Positions 59,903-64,000 of a DNA stretch of 64,000 nucleotides are shown piece by piece. The notes under the pieces are model-generated. The model made no database searches. It saw only the letters and a program-made list of their open reading frames with translations, and had not been told where the DNA came from. Source of the DNA: Methylocystis bryophila. GTDB taxonomy: Bacteria; Pseudomonadota; Alphaproteobacteria; Rhizobiales; Beijerinckiaceae. A program made the position numbers and the translations under genes. How positions within the stretch are numbered: position 1 is the first letter of the stretch; each line of letters opens with the position of its first letter. The stretch is taken from NCBI RefSeq assembly GCF_027925445.1, contig NZ_AP027149.1:1736001-1800000 (forward strand), in the 5' to 3' direction.

Positions 59903-61684
59903 GTGAGGGAAGAAGCGCTAAAGAGAACGCAAGATCCTGAAAACGTTGAACGAGGCTTTGGCGCCTTCTTCGCGCAAGCGTCGATGATGTTTTCGGTTCT
60001 GCGCGCCGCGAGCGGCCGCGTTCGCCTCTTTTGGCTCAACGCGTCGCTGATCGGCGTGATCGCCGCGACCGCCTATTGGCAGATTGAGCTCAACGCCTGG
60101 AACAAGCCCTTTTATGATGCGCTTTCGCGCCGGCATTTGGGGGACTTCCTCTCGCAGCTCGGCATGTTCGGAAAGATCGCGGGCGCGCTGCTCGTGCTGA
60201 ATGTCGCGCAGACCTGGCTCAATCAAATGCTGCGCATGACGTTGCGCGCGGCCTTCACGCGCGACCTCTTCGCCGAATGGCTCGCGCCGCGCCGCATTTT
60301 CCTGCTGTCGCAAGCCGGACGGATCGGCGTCAACCCTGACCAGCGCATCCACGAGGACGCGCGTCATCTCGCGGATCTCACGACCGATCTCGGCGTCGGG
60401 CTGCTTCAGGCGGCTCTGCTGCTCGGCTGCTTCATTGGCGTGCTCTGGGGGCTTTCGGCTGGCGTCGTTCTATCCATCGACGGGCGCGACTTAATCATCC
60501 CCGGCTACATGGTCTGGTGCGCGTTTATCTATTCCGGCGTCGCGTCAACCGCGGGCTGGCTCGTGGGCAGACCCTTGATCGGCCTCAACGCGGAACATTA
60601 CGGGCGCGAGTCGGATCTCCGCTTCGCTCTCGTGCACTTGAACGAGCATGGCGAAGACGTCGCGCTTTATCGTGGAGAAGCGACGGAGCGCAAACGCCTC
60701 GATCTCGTCTTGGAGCGCCTTCTCTTCATCCTGCGCCGGCTCGTAGGCGCAACGACGAATTTGACGTGGGTGACGGCGGGATACGGCTGGTTCACGATCG
60801 TCGCGCCCATCATCGTGGCGGCGCCCGCCTTCTTCGACGGCAAGCTCACTCTCGGCGGTCTGCTGATGAGCGCCGGCGCCTTCACTCAGGTGCAGCAATC
60901 GTTGCGCTGGTTCATCGACAATGCAGGCGCTCTCGCCGACTGGCGCGCGACGCTGCATCGTGTCGCAGCCTTCCGTCTGGCGCTGCTGGAATCGGACGGG
61001 GCCGCGTCGAGCGAGAGCCGCATCGAGATCGAAACGACCACGGACGATCGCCTCCGCATGGAGAATTTGGAGGTTCTGTTCCCTTACGGAACCATCACGT
61101 TGAGCAAGCCCGTCGTCGAGCTCGCTCCCGGCGAGCGCGTGCTGATCGTCGGCGCGCCGGGCGCCGGGAAGACGAGCCTCTTTCGCGCCTTGGCGGGCCT
61201 CTGGCCACGGGGATCGGGGAAAATCTCGCTTCCAAGCGGCGGCGCGGTGATGTTCATGCCCAAGAGTCCCTATTTTGCCGTGGGGAGCCTGCGCGAAGCC
61301 CTCGCTTATCCGGGCCCGCCGGAGCGATTCCCGCAGGAGGCTTACGAGCGGGCGCTCAGGCGGCTCGGCCTCGGGCGTCTCTCGCCGGACCTCGACAGAA
61401 GGGCGCGCTGGGACCAGGAGCTGAGCGATCCTGAGCAGCAGGCGCTCGCCTTCGCGCGCATGCGGCTGCACGAGCCGTCTTGGGTCGTCATCGACGAAGC
61501 CTTCGAGGCGTTGACGTCCGAGGCGCTCGAGGCGGTTTTCGACATTCTCGCGAATGAACTTGCGCGCACGGCGGTCCTCTATATTGGCGGAGGACACACC
61601 AAGCGCGAGCGCCGAGCGAAGGTGCTGGCGCTCAATTTCGAGCCCTACGAACCTCGCACGCCTGTTCCTTCTTCGGCGCGATAG
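59903..61684 (+). CDS. SbmA/YddA-type ABC transporter with fused ATPase
   Basis: A 593-residue half-transporter: six predicted membrane helices (FWLNASLIGVIAATAYWQIE; GALLVLNVAQTWLNQML; LLQAALLLGCFIGVLWGLSA and later ones), SbmA/BacA-like EHYGRESDLRFALVHLNEHG, then an ATPase with Walker A GAPGAGKTSLFRALAG, a degenerate signature LSDPEQQALAFAR, and Walker B WVVIDEAFEAL. GTG 59903 follows GGGAG; the open frame starts at 59843. Homologues (YddA, ABCD-like) move peptides or fatty-acyl compounds. It dimerises; no partner gene nearby. Confidence 0.88.
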   Translation: MREEALKRTQDPENVERGFGAFFAQASMMFSVLRAASGRVRLFWLNASLIGVIAATAYWQIELNAWNKPFYDALSRRHLGDFLSQLGMFGKIAGALLVLNVAQTWLNQMLRMTLRAAFTRDLFAEWLAPRRIFLLSQAGRIGVNPDQRIHEDARHLADLTTDLGVGLLQAALLLGCFIGVLWGLSAGVVLSIDGRDLIIPGYMVWCAFIYSGVASTAGWLVGRPLIGLNAEHYGRESDLRFALVHLNEHGEDVALYRGEATERKRLDLVLERLLFILRRLVGATTNLTWVTAGYGWFTIVAPIIVAAPAFFDGKLTLGGLLMSAGAFTQVQQSLRWFIDNAGALADWRATLHRVAAFRLALLESDGAASSESRIEIETTTDDRLRMENLEVLFPYGTITLSKPVVELAPGERVLIVGAPGAGKTSLFRALAGLWPRGSGKISLPSGGAVMFMPKSPYFAVGSLREALAYPGPPERFPQEAYERALRRLGLGRLSPDLDRRARWDQELSDPEQQALAFARMRLHEPSWVVIDEAFEALTSEALEAVFDILANELARTAVLYIGGGHTKRERRAKVLALNFEPYEPRTPVPSSAR

Positions 61685-61761
61685 GAAATCGCGAGAGCGC
61701 TCTATGTTTCCAGCTGACGAGGCGCATTTGAGCGGTTCCGCTCAGACGCAGATTGCCTGAT

Positions 61762-61880
61762 CTAGAGCATGTCCCGGAAAAGTGCGAAGCGGTCTTCCGG
61801 TCAGGACATGCTCCAACATTTTGATTTAGCGCGATTCCTTATCGCTCGAACGATTCCGTTCGAGCGGGAAACGCGCTAGG
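61762..61880 (+). repeat. Intergenic palindromic repeat, family A, copy 4, full length
   Basis: CTAGAGCATGTCCCGGAAAA, GTGCGAAGCGGTCTTCCGGT, CAGGACATGCTCCAACATTT, GCGCGATTCCTTATCGCTCG, AACGATTCCGTTCGAGCGGG and a final CGCGCTAG. Best copy for defining the family; its 5' hairpin arms are GAGCATGTCC/GGACATGCTC. It fills the gap before glk. Confidence 0.85.
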
Positions 61881-61891
61881 GAGCGGCGGCG

Positions 61892-62854
61892 ATGCGAAGC
61901 GGCAAGCTCGGCCTTCTCGGCGACGTCGGCGCGACGAACGCTCGCTTTGCGCTGCTCGGCCCCGATGGGGGCATGACCGTCCCGAAGACTTGCGCCGTCG
62001 CTGACTTCGCTTCGCTCGCCGAGGCGATCGAGGCCTATCTCGTCAAGGAGGGCGGCGCGCGCCCGCGCCTCGGAGCGCTCGCCGTAGCAGCGCCCATCGT
62101 TGGCGACGCCGTCTCGATGACAAACCATCCCTGGTCGTTTTCCATCGCAGCGCTCCGCGCGCGTCTCGGCCTGGAGCGGCTTATCATCCTCAATGACTTC
62201 AACGCCAATGCGCTGGCCATTCCGCATCTCGAGGCCGCCGACGTCGCCAAAATCGGCGCTGGCGCGCCGGTGGCGGGCGCGCCCATCGGCGTCATCGGTC
62301 CCGGCAGCGGGCTTGGCGTCAGCGGGCTGATAGGGATCGAAGGCAGGGAGGTCGCGCTAGAAGGGGAGGGCGGCCATGTTACTCTGGCGCCCGCCAACGC
62401 TCGCGAAAGCGCCGTGTTGGAGCGGCTGCGCGCCCGTTTCGGCCATGTTTCCGCGGAGCGCGCGCTCTCAGGGCCGGGGCTCGTCAATCTTTACGGCGCG
62501 CTCTGCGAGCTTGCCGGAAAATCCGCGCCTTCGCTCACCGCCCGGGAGATCACCGATCCGAGCCGCGCTACGCAGGATCCGCTGGCGCATGAGGCCGTCA
62601 CGATGTTTTGCGCGATGCTCGGCACGCTCGCCGGCGATCTTGCGCTTACGCTCGGCGCGCGCGGCGGCGTCTACATTGCGGGCGGCATCGCGCCGAAGCT
62701 CGGGCCTGCGAGAATCGGACCGCCCTTTCGAGAGAGGTTCGAGGATAAAGGTCGATTTCGCGGCTATCTCGCTTCGACGCCGACCTATCTGATCTTGCGG
62801 CCCACGCCGGCCTTGCTGGGGCTGGCGGCGAGATTGAAGCGCGAAGGCGAATAG
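61892..62854 (+). CDS. glk: Glucokinase (bacterial ROK-unrelated Glk type)
   Basis: Phosphorylates glucose with ATP. 320 residues: GLLGDVGATNARFALLGPDG (phosphate 1), AVAAPIVGDAVSMTNHPWSF, IILNDFNANALAIPHL with the catalytic Asp, GVIGPGSGLGVSGLIGIEGR and GGVYIAGGIAPKLG. Motifs fit the Glk family (pfam02685). ATG 61892 has AGGGAGCGGCG upstream. A small hypothetical gene and an M50 protease follow on the same strand. Confidence 0.93.
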   Translation: MRSGKLGLLGDVGATNARFALLGPDGGMTVPKTCAVADFASLAEAIEAYLVKEGGARPRLGALAVAAPIVGDAVSMTNHPWSFSIAALRARLGLERLIILNDFNANALAIPHLEAADVAKIGAGAPVAGAPIGVIGPGSGLGVSGLIGIEGREVALEGEGGHVTLAPANARESAVLERLRARFGHVSAERALSGPGLVNLYGALCELAGKSAPSLTAREITDPSRATQDPLAHEAVTMFCAMLGTLAGDLALTLGARGGVYIAGGIAPKLGPARIGPPFRERFEDKGRFRGYLASTPTYLILRPTPALLGLAARLKREGE

Positions 62855-62936
62855 CGCCGAGGATTTTCGATGCGGCTTGACGCTTGGCCGGCTCATGCCG
62901 ATCTAACCCTTATCAGAGCAGCGACGGGGTCCGAAA

Positions 62937-63236
62937 ATGGGCGCGTATCGCATCAGAGAAGTCAGGATCGTCGACCAGGCCGTCGACGCGGCGAAGACCG
63001 AAACATTGCGCGAATACGAACGCGACTCAGACAGCGAGCGCGCCATCGTCGAACAGGCCCGACATTTCTTCGAATTGGAGGTGCTGAGTCCGAAGGCGCC
63101 TCAGACAGTTGATTTCGACGCCCTGATCGTCCTCGATGCTCACGGAAGAGAGATCGCGCGCTTTAACGTTTCCGACGTTTGGAGACGCGAGGCGGAGGCG
63201 GTCAACTCCGGCAAAGCGTTTACCCACTGGGCCTGA
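62937..63236 (+). CDS. Hypothetical 99-residue acidic protein
   Basis: A small soluble protein (MGAYRIREVRIVDQAVDAAK, YERDSDSERAIVEQARHFF, DFDALIVLDAHGREIARFNV, TDVWRREAEAV-like end). Mixed alpha/beta composition, no motif recognised. ATG 62937 is preceded by CGGGGTCCG. It lies 82 bp after glk. Real-gene confidence rests on codon use and lack of a competing frame. Confidence 0.6.
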   Translation: MGAYRIREVRIVDQAVDAAKTETLREYERDSDSERAIVEQARHFFELEVLSPKAPQTVDFDALIVLDAHGREIARFNVSDVWRREAEAVNSGKAFTHWA

Positions 63237-63262
63237 TCTCGCCGCCCTTCTTTCCGATCCGA

Positions 63263-63312
63263 CGCGATTTCTCCTTGCTTGAACGATTCCGTTCGAGGGA
63301 CAAGCGCGCTAG
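63263..63312 (+). repeat. Intergenic palindromic repeat, family A, 3' fragment
   Basis: GCGATTTCTCCTTGCTTGAA, CGATTCCGTTCGAGGGACAA and GCGCGCTAG match the last third of the copy at 61762-61880 with a few changes; the 5' hairpin module is missing. Confidence 0.7.
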
Positions 63313-63356
63313 ATCCGGGAGGCGGATGGCTCTCCAGAAGGGAAAGCGCCTTTATC

Positions 63357-64000
63357 ATGGGCTGGTCGGTCACCATTGGGCGGTTCTTCGGAACCTATGT
63401 GCGCATCCACATCACCTTCCTAATTTTTCTCGCTTGGATCGGCTTTTCCGCCTATCAGCGCGCAGGGATCGAGGCCGCCAAACAAAGCGTCGTCTTCATC
63501 GTGGCGATCTTCGCCTGCGTGGTGCTGCATGAATTCGGGCACATATTGACGGCGCGGCGCTACGGCGTGCGCTCGACGCAGGTGACGTTGCTCCCGATCG
63601 GCGGCGTCGCCGATCTCGACAAGATGCCGGAGAAACCCTATCAGGAATTGCTGATCGCGCTTGCGGGTCCGCTCGTCAATCTCGTGATCGCCGCGATCCT
63701 GCTGGTCATTGCCGGCGCCATGGACGGCGAAATTTTGCGGCGTATCGACGATCCGTCAATCGGCCTCGTCGAGAAGCTTGCCGCGACGAACGTCTTTCTC
63801 GCAGTCTTCAATATGGTTCCCGCTTTTCCGATGGACGGGGGCCGCGTGCTGCGGGCGGCGCTCTCCATGTGGCTCGGCAAGCAGAGAGCGACAATGATCG
63901 CCGCGCAGATTGGCCAGGCCTTCGCTTTCGCGCTCGGCTTCCTTGGCCTCTTCGGCAATCCGATCCTGATCTTCATCGCCTTCTTCGTCTATTTCGCTGC
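63357..64000 (+). CDS. M50-family site-2 protease (partial, runs off the right edge)
   Basis: The frame is open to the window end (more than 214 residues). N-terminal helix RIHITFLIFLAWIGFSAY, zinc motif HEFGH in VVLHEFGHILTARRYG, the second signature NMVPAFPMDGGRVLRAALSM (Asp zinc ligand) and several further membrane helices match intramembrane metalloproteases of the SpoIVFB/S2P group, which often have C-terminal CBS domains outside this window. ATG 63357 has GGGAAAGCGCC upstream. Substrate unknown. Confidence 0.9.
   Translation, partial: MGWSVTIGRFFGTYVRIHITFLIFLAWIGFSAYQRAGIEAAKQSVVFIVAIFACVVLHEFGHILTARRYGVRSTQVTLLPIGGVADLDKMPEKPYQELLIALAGPLVNLVIAAILLVIAGAMDGEILRRIDDPSIGLVEKLAATNVFLAVFNMVPAFPMDGGRVLRAALSMWLGKQRATMIAAQIGQAFAFALGFLGLFGNPILIFIAFFVYFA

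Overview
The window is GC-rich chromosomal DNA of an alphaproteobacterium. The str/S10/spc/alpha ribosomal order with adk between secY and rpsM, a DUF1849 (EipB) protein, DUF697/DUF463 proteins, a short-LID adenylate kinase and many scattered palindromic intergenic repeats all point to the Hyphomicrobiales. A relative of Methylocystis/Methylosinus is a guess from gene content and style only; no methane- or methanol-oxidation gene lies in the window.

Layout. 0-12 kb: housekeeping and envelope genes (xthA, eipB with a premature stop, a His/Trp-rich secreted protein, a DUF697 membrane protein, a phosphotyrosine-phosphatase-like protein, biotin-dependent carboxylase pccA, clpP, a GtrA protein, and a fusion of a universal stress domain with an ABC1/UbiB kinase). 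12.1-17.5 kb: an accessory island with a tyrosine recombinase coupled to a membrane protein, a CHAT (caspase-like) protease, a ribbon-helix-helix-like protein, several genes of 41-69 codons, an IS6-like MITE and a frame-scrambled DNA methyltransferase remnant. 17.5-37 kb: the str, S10, spc and alpha ribosomal operons. 37.4-37.7 kb: tRNA-Leu(UAA) interrupted by a group I intron. 38-46 kb: lpdA, a sugar-nucleotide epimerase, an IS1182-like insertion sequence inside a palindromic repeat, argC and a lytic transglycosylase. 46-53 kb: bamE, DUF177-plsX-fabH (fatty acid/phospholipid synthesis), and rplU-rpmA followed on the same strand by an acetyltransferase gene and obgE. 53-64 kb: pepN, a YcjX-like GTPase, a GH3 glycosidase, an SbmA/YddA-type ABC transporter, glk and a partial M50 protease.

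The core runs are ordinary co-transcribed housekeeping operons, with many ATGA/GTGA stop-start overlaps (secY-adk, rplD-rplW, rplN-rplX, plsX-fabH, rplQ-DUF4260). The least explained part is 14.4-16.1 kb: a standalone CHAT protease gene next to an operon for a 52-residue acidic peptide and an RHH-like protein, preceded by a strong promoter with two perfect ATGCGCAT palindromes and a tandem GAGCTT-type hexamer array. A 12-bp terminator hairpin lies directly against the CHAT start codon. I treat this as a candidate uncharacterised regulated-protease module; no function is shown by sequence alone.
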